From contig NZ_FOFA01000002.1 of the NCBI RefSeq assembly GCF_900110855.1, positions 558,001 to 622,000 on the forward strand: DNA of 64,000 bases. The letters run 5' to 3'. The notes under the pieces are model-generated. The model saw only the letters and a list, made by a program, of their open reading frames with translations. It made no database searches and was not told where the DNA came from. This stretch comes from Microlunatus flavus. Its GTDB lineage: Bacteria > Actinomycetota > Actinomycetes > Propionibacteriales > Propionibacteriaceae. Shown in pieces: positions 1-7,480 of this stretch (position 1 is the stretch's first letter; every line of letters starts with the position of its first letter). Made by a program: the position numbers and the translations under genes.

Positions 1-481
1 TGCGGTCCGCCACGCCGGCCAGCGCCTGCCGCCGTTGGAGCAGCTCCTGGACCTGGCCCCTCACCTGCTCGGCCCGGACCGTCACCTCCTGCTCGCTGCT
101 GCCGACCACCTGGACGTCGAGGGTGGGGGCGGTGAAGAGGGGTTGGAACTGCGAGCCCTGGTTGGGCAACCGGACCTGCACGCCGTCGCGCACGCCGAGA
201 CCGAAGAGGGTCGTCGTCGCGTACGACGTGAGCAGCGGGGGCCGCGGGCCGTTGAAGTCGCTCACCACGAGCGCCGCCAGGGGTGCCAGGCTGTGCGGCG
301 CGTCCGCGACGGTGTTCGGGTAGTACGGCTCCGCCGGCGCCACCAGGACGAGCTCCATCTGGGCCCAGTAGACGCCGGGGCGGACGAAGACGCCGCCCAG
401 CGCCACGAGGGTGAGGAGGCCGCCGGCGACGAGGACGTACCAGCGCCGCACGAGCACGTGCACCAGCTCGCGAGAAGTCAT
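1..481 (-). CDS. Wzz-like polysaccharide chain-length determinant, 5' part only
   Basis: The reading frame starts at ATG 481 and runs off the left edge of the window, leaving 160 visible residues. The start MTSRELVHVLVRRWYVLVAG is a short basic cytoplasmic segment followed by one transmembrane helix (about residues 14-33), and an extracytoplasmic region follows. This is the N-terminal half of the Wzz/co-polymerase layout known from polysaccharide chain-length regulators. It resembles the gene at 770, which begins with a similar RRRWY-plus-helix start. Family knowledge: such proteins set chain length and help export of O-antigen or capsule polymers, often with a tyrosine kinase. Whether a second helix or a kinase domain follows cannot be seen. 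It is divergent from the gene at 770 and shares its upstream region. Confidence 0.7.
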   Translation of the reverse strand, partial: MTSRELVHVLVRRWYVLVAGGLLTLVALGGVFVRPGVYWAQMELVLVAPAEPYYPNTVADAPHSLAPLAALVVSDFNGPRPPLLTSYATTTLFGLGVRDGVQVRLPNQGSQFQPLFTAPTLDVQVVGSSEQEVTVRAEQVRGQVQELLQRRQALAGVADR

Positions 482-769
482 CTGTCCCTGCCACCCCCGC
501 GAAGGATCCTCCCACGCGCGCGAGGGCCTCGTCCCGGGTTCGACCAGATCGTCGAGGCCGGGGCGGCTTTTCCCCGATCTCTGCGGGAGCCGTTCCCAGG
601 CTCTACCCTTTCGTGAGGGTGCCGGAGACGGCACCGGGGGATGCAGGGGGGACCTGGTGGTCCGCGAGGCGCGTCGGCGACAGTCGACGCAGCCCCGCGC
701 AGACCGGGCGACCTCGGCTTGTGCTCCTGACGCGTCGTCCTGCGTCGTCAGGTCCAGGGGGGTTTGTCC
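482..769. promoter_or_regulatory. Divergent promoter region between two Wzz-like genes
   Basis: This 288-nt non-coding stretch separates two divergent Wzz-like genes and must carry both promoters. A perfect 7-bp stem closed by a GAGA (GNRA-type) tetraloop lies at 618-635 (GGTGCCG / CGGCACC). It would fall in the untranslated leader of the rightward gene. A G-rich Shine-Dalgarno stretch is at 756-762. I do not recognise a known riboswitch class here, and a GGTTCGA string near 540 lacks the pairing needed for a tRNA. Confidence 0.4.
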
Positions 770-1672
770 ATGCAGGTCCAGGACTTCATCCTGGCGATCC
801 GACGGCGCTGGTACCTCGCGCTGGCAGCGCTCGTGCTGTCCGTCGTCGCGACCGTCGCCGCGCTCGCGCTGGTCGGTCCGACGTACGAGGCGAAGGGCAC
901 CACGCTGCTCGTGCCGCCCGGCGCGACCCTGCAGCAGCAGCGTCCGGGTGAGGCCGTCTCCACGGGCAACCCGTACCTCGAGCTGAGCGGTCTCGGCCAG
1001 GCCCGCGACATCGTCATCCGCTCGATGACCTCGCAGTCGACCTTCCTGGCGCTCTGCTCGGCGACGGGGGACGCGAAATACCTCGCGATGCGCGACTCCC
1101 TGTGCCAGTCGCACCCCAAGGTGAAGTACACCGTGACGCCGGACTACGAGAGCAGCGCTCCCGTGATCATGGTGACGATCGAAGCGAACAGCCAGCAGGA
1201 CGCCATCACCGCGCTCGGTGCCGTGATGAATCAGGTCCCGGCCTCGCTCCGCTCGCTGCAGGGCAGCCTCAACCTGCGGGCCCGCGCCGACATCACCTCC
1301 ACCCCGGTCACCGCCGACGTGGTGCCGGTCGTCGTGCGCAAGAACCAGATCAGGGCGGGCATCCTCGTCGGCGGCGGTTCGCTGGCCCTGTTCCTGCTCG
1401 CCATCGGGCTGCTGGACAGTTTGCTGCTGTCCCGAGGCACCCGCCCCGAGCGACCTGTCGCGGCGTCCGGTCCGGCGCAGGAGGCCGAGGAGGCCGACGC
1501 GGGCTGGGGCTGGACCGACGACGACGCGGCTGCCGGCACGCCGGTGGCGGCCGAACCGACGGTCGAGGAGGCCGACGGCTGGGGGTCCATCGGGCCCGAG
1601 GTCGAGCAGTCCGACGACCCCCGCGCGCCCGGCGGCAAGGTGCCCCAGCCGACCAGCGCGGGCTGGGGCTGA
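770..1672 (+). CDS. Wzz-like polysaccharide chain-length regulator with acidic C-terminal tail
   Basis: This 300-residue membrane protein starts with MQVQDFILAIRRRWYLALAA. A first transmembrane helix lies at about residues 15-36, an extracytoplasmic domain spans about 37-190, and a second helix is near 195-217. That is the classical Wzz topology. The cytoplasmic tail of about 80 residues is Asp/Glu/Ala-rich and carries repeated GWG motifs, including at the very C-terminus. I see no Walker kinase domain, so it would be the membrane adaptor half of a chain-length/export system. ATG 770 is preferred over TTG 764 because the AGGGGGG box ends 7 nt before it. It is the first gene of a four-gene operon with the ligase and two glycosyltransferases. 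Confidence 0.72.
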   Translation: MQVQDFILAIRRRWYLALAALVLSVVATVAALALVGPTYEAKGTTLLVPPGATLQQQRPGEAVSTGNPYLELSGLGQARDIVIRSMTSQSTFLALCSATGDAKYLAMRDSLCQSHPKVKYTVTPDYESSAPVIMVTIEANSQQDAITALGAVMNQVPASLRSLQGSLNLRARADITSTPVTADVVPVVVRKNQIRAGILVGGGSLALFLLAIGLLDSLLLSRGTRPERPVAASGPAQEAEEADAGWGWTDDDAAAGTPVAAEPTVEEADGWGSIGPEVEQSDDPRAPGGKVPQPTSAGWG

Positions 1673-1675
1673 TCG

Positions 1676-2995
1676 GTGACCGGGCTCGTCCTCAGCGAGC
1701 TGGGCCCCGAACGCTCGGTGCCCCAGCGGGTCCGGAGCAGGGGAGTCGACGGCGCCACGGTCCTGACCGTCTACCTCGTCCTGCTGCTCGCCATCCCCTC
1801 CGTGATGGTCCTCGGCCCCCTCGGGAGCGCCGGGGCCCCCTCGACCGTCACGGCTGTCGCGCTCTTCCTCGTCTGGCTGTGGTTCCAGGTGGACCGCACG
1901 ACGCCCGGCCTGCCCTTCGCCAGACCGGTCCGACGCGCCGCGCTCGTCTGGCTGCTGGTGATGGTCGTGGTCTACGCCCACGCGATGGCCTCACCCATCC
2001 CCTTCGACGAGATCAGCCCGGCCGACTTCGGCATGCTCAAGCTCGTCGGCTTCACGGGCGTCCTCCTCGTCGCCAGCGACGGCTTGTCGAACCGGGACCG
2101 GTACCGGACCTTCGTCTCGCGTCTCGTCCTGGCGGTGTTCCTGGTGGCGCTCCTCGGCCTCCTGCAGTTCGTGACGAAGGACGTGCTGGTCGATCGGATC
2201 CACATCCCCGGGCTCACCTCGAACGGGACGGGCGAGCTGATCAACCGCGGTGGGCTCCCTCGACCGAGCGGCACGTCGACGCACCCCATCGAGTACGGGG
2301 TGGTGCTGTCGATGGCGTTTCCGCTCGCAGTGGTCCACGCACTGAAGGCCCCACGTCTGCGCTGGCTGTACGCGGCCGTCACGGCGGTGATCGCGCTCGA
2401 CATCGTCCTCTCGAGCTCACGTTCTGCCCTCGTGTGCTCCGGCATCGCGATCGTCGTGCTCGCGCTGAGCTGGTCGGGCGCTCTGCGTCTGAAAGCGCTC
2501 GCCGTCGCGGCGGTGCTCGGCGGGCTGGTGTACGTCGTCGTGCCGAGCTCGCTGGGTGCGACCACCAAGCTCTTCACCCAGGCGGGGGACGACCCCAGCA
2601 TCGCGTCGCGGACCGGCAGCTACGACCTGGTCGCCACCTTCTTCGCCCACAGCCCGGTCCTCGGCCGGGGGTTCGGGACCTTCCTGCCCAAGTACTGGAT
2701 CCTCGACAACGGCTACCTCGGCCTCCTGATCGAGGGTGGTGTCCTCGGGCTCGGCGGCCTCCTCGTCCTCATCCTCACGGCCGCCTGGTGCGCGAGAGCA
2801 GCTCGCCGACGGCTGACCGACGACTTCGACCGGCAGCTCGCTCAGGGCCTCCTGGCTGCGGTGCTCAGCGGCGCTGCCGGCCTCGCCTTCTTCGACACCT
2901 TCGGCTTCCCGCAGTCCGCGGGGTGCTTCTTCCTCGTCCTCGGGCTGGCGGGCGGGCTCTACCGGCTGTCGCGCGAGGAGGTCGAGGCCGCGTGA
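1676..2995 (+). CDS. O-antigen ligase/polymerase-type membrane protein (Wzy/WaaL superfamily)
   Basis: This 439-residue polytopic protein has roughly ten to twelve hydrophobic segments. A larger extracytoplasmic loop (about residues 165-200) is followed by a Wzy_C-like core with the SSRSALV segment and the FGTFLPKYWILDNGYLGLL stretch before the last helices. Arginines at loop-helix borders are typical of the family. Members join or polymerise lipid-linked oligosaccharides on the outer face of the membrane. Ligase and polymerase cannot be told apart by sequence alone. In a Gram-positive host with a flippase at 7477-9018, a Wzy-type polymerase is the more likely role. Its GTG start lies 3 nt after the stop of the Wzz-like gene, and its stop overlaps the next start by 4 nt. 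Confidence 0.78.
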   Translation: MTGLVLSELGPERSVPQRVRSRGVDGATVLTVYLVLLLAIPSVMVLGPLGSAGAPSTVTAVALFLVWLWFQVDRTTPGLPFARPVRRAALVWLLVMVVVYAHAMASPIPFDEISPADFGMLKLVGFTGVLLVASDGLSNRDRYRTFVSRLVLAVFLVALLGLLQFVTKDVLVDRIHIPGLTSNGTGELINRGGLPRPSGTSTHPIEYGVVLSMAFPLAVVHALKAPRLRWLYAAVTAVIALDIVLSSSRSALVCSGIAIVVLALSWSGALRLKALAVAAVLGGLVYVVVPSSLGATTKLFTQAGDDPSIASRTGSYDLVATFFAHSPVLGRGFGTFLPKYWILDNGYLGLLIEGGVLGLGGLLVLILTAAWCARAARRRLTDDFDRQLAQGLLAAVLSGAAGLAFFDTFGFPQSAGCFFLVLGLAGGLYRLSREEVEAA

Positions 2996-3921
2996 GCGCG
3001 GGGTCGGCGCCGGGTGAGCGGCTGGCGCGCGAGCACGTCGCCGTCGTGGTCGTCCTGTACAACAGCGCACCCCTGCTCGCCGACCTGGTGGCCTCGCTGC
3101 CCGGAGGCCTGCGCGGAGTCTCCTACCAGCTGGTCGGCGTGGACAACGACTCCGACGACGACGGTCCCGACGTGCTGGAGTCCCTCGCGCCCGACGCCCT
3201 CGTGGTGCGCACCGGGCGCAACGGCGGTTACGCCGCCGGCTTGAACGCCGGGGTGGCGGTGGCGGACCCGCACACCGCCGTGCTGCTCCTCAACTCCGAC
3301 GTGCGGCTCGAGGAGGGCTGCGTCGCCGAGCTCCTGCTCCGGCTCCGCGACCGGGGGGCCGGGATCGCGGTGCCGCGGCTGACTGGTGCGCAGGGAGAGC
3401 TGATCGCCTCGATCCGGCGCGAGCCGAGCTGCGTCCGGTCCTTCTTCGACGCCGTGCTCAGCGCCAAGGTCGCCGGGCGTGTCCTGCGGCTCGGCGAGGT
3501 GGTCACGGACCCGCGTGCGTACGAGCACGAGCAGCTCGTGGACTGGGCGGAGGGGTCGACGCAGCTCGTCAGCGCGGAGTGCTGGCAGACCTGCGGGCCC
3601 TGGGACGAGTCGTTCTTCCTCTACTGCGAGGAGACCGACTACGGCCTCCGCGCCCGCGACGCGGGGCTGGGCACGCTCTACGTCCCGACCGCGCGCGCGA
3701 TCCACCTCGAGGGCGGTTCGTCGACCTCGGTCGACTGGCTGTGGAGCCTGCAGACGGTGAACCGGCTGAAGCTCTACCGACGCCGTCACGGTGGCGTCCC
3801 GTCCTTCCTCTTCTGGGCGGTCACGCTGCTGCGGGAGGTCACGCGCGCTGCTCTGGGACGGACCAAGAACCGGGCGGCGGCACGAGCCCTGCTCGACCCG
3901 CGACTGCTCAGCGAGAGCTAG
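2992..3921 (+). CDS. Family 2 glycosyltransferase (rhamnosyltransferase-like)
   Basis: This 309-residue cytoplasmic GT2 enzyme has a GT-A fold. VAVVVVLYNSAPLL opens the nucleotide-binding fold, GRNGGYAAGLNAG is the typical N-rich donor-site loop, and LLNSDV stands at the DXD-like metal position. FFLYCEETDYGLRARDAG holds the acceptor-side catalytic acid region. The set resembles WbbL-type rhamnosyl- and galactofuranosyltransferases, but the sugar cannot be read from the sequence. GTG 2992 overlaps the preceding stop by 4 nt (GTGA), which indicates translational coupling. It probably adds one residue to the lipid-linked repeat unit. Confidence 0.8.
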   Translation: MSAGSAPGERLAREHVAVVVVLYNSAPLLADLVASLPGGLRGVSYQLVGVDNDSDDDGPDVLESLAPDALVVRTGRNGGYAAGLNAGVAVADPHTAVLLLNSDVRLEEGCVAELLLRLRDRGAGIAVPRLTGAQGELIASIRREPSCVRSFFDAVLSAKVAGRVLRLGEVVTDPRAYEHEQLVDWAEGSTQLVSAECWQTCGPWDESFFLYCEETDYGLRARDAGLGTLYVPTARAIHLEGGSSTSVDWLWSLQTVNRLKLYRRRHGGVPSFLFWAVTLLREVTRAALGRTKNRAAARALLDPRLLSES

Positions 3922-3931
3922 GAGGATGACC

Positions 3932-5119
3932 GTGGCGCCCACCGGCGACCGATCGGCCGCAGGGATCTCGATCGTCTGCGTGTTCAACGACCCCGCGGTC
4001 CGCACCGAGTGCCTGGATAGCTCGGTCGCGGCCTACCGCGGCGACCTCGACGTCGACTACATCCCCGTCGACAACACGACGCACCGCTTCACGAGCGCGG
4101 GTGCCGCCCTCAACCACGGCGCCTCCCTGGCTCGGCACCCACTCGTGGTCTTCGTGCACCAGGACGTCTACCTGCACTCGATCGACCGGCTCGTCGAGGC
4201 GGGCTCGCACCTCGAGGGCGGGCGCTGGGGGGTCCTGGGCGCGAATGGCGTGACCGACAGCGGGCTGAACGTCGGTCGGCTGCGCGACCGCACGCAGCTG
4301 ATCGGCGAGCACGCCCCCGAGCCCGTCGAGGTCCAGACGCTCGACGAGGTCCTGTTCATGGTCCGTCGGGAGCAGGTCCTGGAGCACCCCCTCACCGAGG
4401 ACCCGGACCTGGCCTGGCACGCGTACGCCGTGGAGTACAGCCTCCGGGTCGTCGGGCTCGGCCTGGCGGCGGGTGCGGTCGACCTCGCGGTCACCCACAA
4501 CAGCCTCAGCATCAACATGGCGCGACTCGATGTCGCGCACGGCCGGGTGGGCGAGCTGTACCCGACGCTGCGGCCGATCTGCACGACCTGCGGCACGATC
4601 GGCGCGGGTAGCTCCCGACTGCGGCGCACCCGACTCGTCCGTGCCCACGGCTGGCGGCTGCGCTGGTTGCGCCACTCGCTGCTCGCCCGCCGCGCCCGCC
4701 GACGGCTGCAGGTCCCGGTCGTCCTGAGCGACATCCGTGAGGAGGTGGACCTGCTGGAGCCGGGGACGCCCCTGCGGCTCGTCGACGTCGACCGGGCGGG
4801 GGGCTTCGTCGAGCACGGGCGCGAACCGTTGCGCCTGACCCGCTTCGGCCGCCCTGTCACCATGTCCGCGGTCTCGACGGTCGCCGAGGTCCCCGACGTC
4901 CTCGCCGGCGTCGGGGTGGAGGAGATCGTGCTCGTCGTCGGACTCGATCTCGACGACCTGGCCGACGCGGCGCTGTTCACGACCGGTGACCGCCCGTGGC
5001 TGCTCGGCATCTACCCCGACGAGATGTGGCTGCTGGGCGGTTTGCCGCTGGACCGCCTGCCCGAGGCGTGGTCGCGCCGCGCGGCGCAGCCTCTCGGGGG
5101 GTCGACCCTGGTGGCTTGA
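3932..5119 (+). CDS. Glycosyltransferase-like protein (StrF-type GT2 variant)
   Basis: This protein of about 395 residues opens with ISIVCVFNDPAVRTECLDSS, a GT-A-like start, and carries LVVFVHQDVYL followed by GVLGANGV. These match my memory of the StrF-like glycosyltransferase family (PF13712), in which an HQDV segment sits at the DXD position. About 170 further residues after the core (from about 235) are rich in Arg and Asp and are not assigned to a known fold. Start choice: AGGAGG at 3920-3925 directly abuts ATG 3926, which leaves no spacer, so GTG 3932 with a 6-nt spacer is preferred. The stop lies 7 nt from that of the convergent GT4 gene. Function within the polysaccharide pathway is inferred from context. 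Confidence 0.65.
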   Translation: MAPTGDRSAAGISIVCVFNDPAVRTECLDSSVAAYRGDLDVDYIPVDNTTHRFTSAGAALNHGASLARHPLVVFVHQDVYLHSIDRLVEAGSHLEGGRWGVLGANGVTDSGLNVGRLRDRTQLIGEHAPEPVEVQTLDEVLFMVRREQVLEHPLTEDPDLAWHAYAVEYSLRVVGLGLAAGAVDLAVTHNSLSINMARLDVAHGRVGELYPTLRPICTTCGTIGAGSSRLRRTRLVRAHGWRLRWLRHSLLARRARRRLQVPVVLSDIREEVDLLEPGTPLRLVDVDRAGGFVEHGREPLRLTRFGRPVTMSAVSTVAEVPDVLAGVGVEEIVLVVGLDLDDLADAALFTTGDRPWLLGIYPDEMWLLGGLPLDRLPEAWSRRAAQPLGGSTLVA

Positions 5120-5126
5120 GCCGGGG

Positions 5127-6233
5127 CTAGCGCCCGGGTGCGACGACGAGCTCTTCGAGGCGCTCGGCGAAGACCCTGCTCGAGTACAGGCCGTCGACCC
5201 GGCGGGCGGCCGCTGTTCCGAGGCGGTGGCGCTCGTCGGCGTCGACCAGGAGCTCGGTCACCGCTGCGGCGAAGGCGTCGACGTCTTCGGCCGGCACCAC
5301 CCGCCCGCCGTCGCCGACCTGCTGGGCGACCCCGCCGACGTCGAAGGCGACGACGGGTGTCCCGAGCAGCATCGACTCGAGCACCACGAGCGGGAACGGG
5401 TCGTCGCGCGACGGCAGCGTCGCGACGTCGAAGCGCCGCATGTGGGGGTACGGGTTGGTGGTGGGGCCCACGAACTCGGCCCCGGCCTCGTCGGCGCCGG
5501 GCACGGGTGCGGCGAGGTCGCCGAGCCACACGAAGCGCACGGCGCGCTGCGGCAGGGCCTCGCGCACCCGCCGCGCGACCTGGACCCACAGATCCGGGCC
5601 CTTGCGGTGCTCGACGCTGCCGCAGCACCCTACGACCAGATCGTCCGCCGCGTAGGGGCGGTCGGGGTCGAGATCGGCGAGCCGGGCGACGAGGTCGTCG
5701 TCCGGGACCGACGGCAGCAGCACCACCGCCTCCGGCGGCCTCCCGGTGAGGACGGCCAGGTCGGCGCGCACGCTGGGCGAGCAGGCCACGAGGGTGGTCC
5801 GTTCGAGCTCTGCCGCCGCGTGCTCGTGCCGGAGGAAGGAGGACGCCACCGCGCCGGACTCGTGCACGTGCAGCACACGAGGCAGGCGCAGCCACCGAGC
5901 CGGGCGCAGGTAGACGGCGGCCGCGGTCGAGTTGACGTAGACGAGACCGGGCCGGTGCCGCAGCAGCTCGAGCGCGGCGACCGCGGTGTCCAGCGCGAAG
6001 GTGACGCCGCGCAGGCCCCGTGTGCGTCGCAGCCGACGCCGCACGCGAGGCAGCGGTTCGACGGCCGCGGGTGCCGCTGTCCCGAGGTCGGCCATCAGCG
6101 GCCCGGGCAGGCGCGACAGCACCGCGACCTCGTGCCCGGCCTCCACGAGGTCGCGGGACACCATCGCGGCGACCCGGGGCGCACCGCTGCGCGACGCCTC
6201 GTGGCTGATGACAAGGACCCGCACGGGAGTCAC
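5127..6233 (-). CDS. Family 4 glycosyltransferase
   Basis: This 368-residue GT-B enzyme is the last gene of the eight-gene minus-strand operon. The N-terminal Rossmann domain has the Ser/Gly-rich acceptor loop SHEASRSGAPRVA. The C-terminal donor domain starts near GCCGSVEHRKGPDL (the conserved RKG-type phosphate contact) and carries DDPFPLVVLESMLLGTPVV, a recognisable form of the GT4 EX7E region with its second Glu intact. GTG 6233 overlaps the upstream stop by 4 nt. Members are retaining enzymes that use nucleotide-sugar donors on the cytoplasmic face. Donor and acceptor cannot be predicted. Confidence 0.82.
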   Translation of the reverse strand: MTPVRVLVISHEASRSGAPRVAAMVSRDLVEAGHEVAVLSRLPGPLMADLGTAAPAAVEPLPRVRRRLRRTRGLRGVTFALDTAVAALELLRHRPGLVYVNSTAAAVYLRPARWLRLPRVLHVHESGAVASSFLRHEHAAAELERTTLVACSPSVRADLAVLTGRPPEAVVLLPSVPDDDLVARLADLDPDRPYAADDLVVGCCGSVEHRKGPDLWVQVARRVREALPQRAVRFVWLGDLAAPVPGADEAGAEFVGPTTNPYPHMRRFDVATLPSRDDPFPLVVLESMLLGTPVVAFDVGGVAQQVGDGGRVVPAEDVDAFAAAVTELLVDADERHRLGTAAARRVDGLYSSRVFAERLEELVVAPGR

Positions 6234-7480
6234 CAAGTCCTGGCGTGCCGGAGGTCGTGCGCGGCCGCACGCAGCACGAGGGCACCGGCGTCGGTCAGCC
6301 TGCGCGGTAGCCCGGGCAGCTGGCGGAGCTCGGTCCGGTAGAGGGCTTCGAGCTGGTCGGCGCCGGCCTGCAGCCCGTAGCGCTGAACCTCGGCGTGCCC
6401 GAAGGCCGCGAGCTCGGCGCGGTGCACCGGGTCCAGCAGGCGCTCGAGCTGGTGGGCGAGGTGGCCTGCCGGGTCCGCAACCGGCTCCTCGCCGAAGAAC
6501 CCCTCGGTCGCGAAGTGCTCGCGGGTGCCGACGTCGAAGGTCGCGGCGTACCCGTTCTGGCCGAGCACGACGAGCGGGCGCGCGTGGGCCAGCGCCCGGA
6601 GCGCGGACCCGCCCATGCCGAGGGCGACGTCGGCGGCGTCGTAGGCCGGCCTCGGGTCCTGCCGGGAGCCGGTGAGAACGACGGCCGGGCGCCCGAGCCG
6701 CTCGTTCGCCGCAGCAGCCCGACCCGCGACCCGCTCGAACGCATCGCCGTCACCGACCACGACCAGCCGCAACGCGGGCAGGTCCAGGCGCTCGACCGCG
6801 TCGATGGCGTGCCCCAGCCCCTCTTCCTTCAGGTGAGCGTCCACGCGGCCGACCACCACGACCGCCAGCTCGTCGTCGCCGATCCCTACCTCGCGGCGGA
6901 AGCGGCGCCCGGCCTCCGGGTCGGCGGCATCGGCGTCGAGGTCGACAGGAGGCTCCATCAGCCAGACGTGGCGGCCCTGCATGCGCTCGGCCTCGTCGCG
7001 CAGCGACCTCGTGCCGAGGACGAGCGGCGTCCTCCGCGGCACGTAGGGGACGTTCTCCATCATCCAGTTGGTTACGACGGCCGACCGCGGCGTGGCCCCT
7101 GCGACCGCCATCGTCGCGGCGCGCCCGAGCCACGGCCCGAAGACGTGGACGACGTCGGCTGAGGACTCGAGCGCCAGTCGCCGGATCTGCCGAGCGCGTT
7201 CCAACGTCCCTGCGTGCTGGGGAAGGACTGTGGGCGTGAAGCCGGAGCGTTCCGCGTAGGGCAGCAGCGAGGTCTTGACCTGCTCGTCGATGGCGAAGAC
7301 CTCGACCCGGTGCCCGCGGGCGCGCAGCGTCCGGCCCAGGTCCAGGGCGTTGATCGGGCAGCCGCCCAGCGCGAGACCCTCCAGCCCGACCAGGACGCTG
7401 AGGCGGCGCCCGTCGTCCGCGGTGCCCGGACCGGCGGGCGTCGTGACGATAGAGGTCACGGGCTCGGACACCTGGGTCAC
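6230..7480 (-). CDS. GT4-like glycosyltransferase lacking a clear EX7E motif
   Basis: This 416-residue GT-B-type protein starts at GTG 7480, which overlaps the flippase stop by 4 nt. After a short variable lead it has VLVGLEGLALGGCPINALDL, the GG-type acceptor loop of GT4 enzymes. VVVVGRVDAHLKEEGLGHAI is the donor-domain start with the expected Arg/Lys. Where family members carry the paired glutamates, this one reads ALGMGGSALRALAHARPLVV, so neither catalytic-region Glu is in place. It may be a divergent active enzyme or a non-catalytic partner of the GT4 encoded next to it. The tight coupling shows that it is produced with the pathway. Confidence 0.72.
   Translation of the reverse strand: MTQVSEPVTSIVTTPAGPGTADDGRRLSVLVGLEGLALGGCPINALDLGRTLRARGHRVEVFAIDEQVKTSLLPYAERSGFTPTVLPQHAGTLERARQIRRLALESSADVVHVFGPWLGRAATMAVAGATPRSAVVTNWMMENVPYVPRRTPLVLGTRSLRDEAERMQGRHVWLMEPPVDLDADAADPEAGRRFRREVGIGDDELAVVVVGRVDAHLKEEGLGHAIDAVERLDLPALRLVVVGDGDAFERVAGRAAAANERLGRPAVVLTGSRQDPRPAYDAADVALGMGGSALRALAHARPLVVLGQNGYAATFDVGTREHFATEGFFGEEPVADPAGHLAHQLERLLDPVHRAELAAFGHAEVQRYGLQAGADQLEALYRTELRQLPGLPRRLTDAGALVLRAAAHDLRHARTW

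Noticed and set aside
535-560. GGTTCGA string resembling a tRNA T-loop
   Set aside because: The flanking bases do not form a T-stem, and no acceptor or anticodon stem can be drawn.
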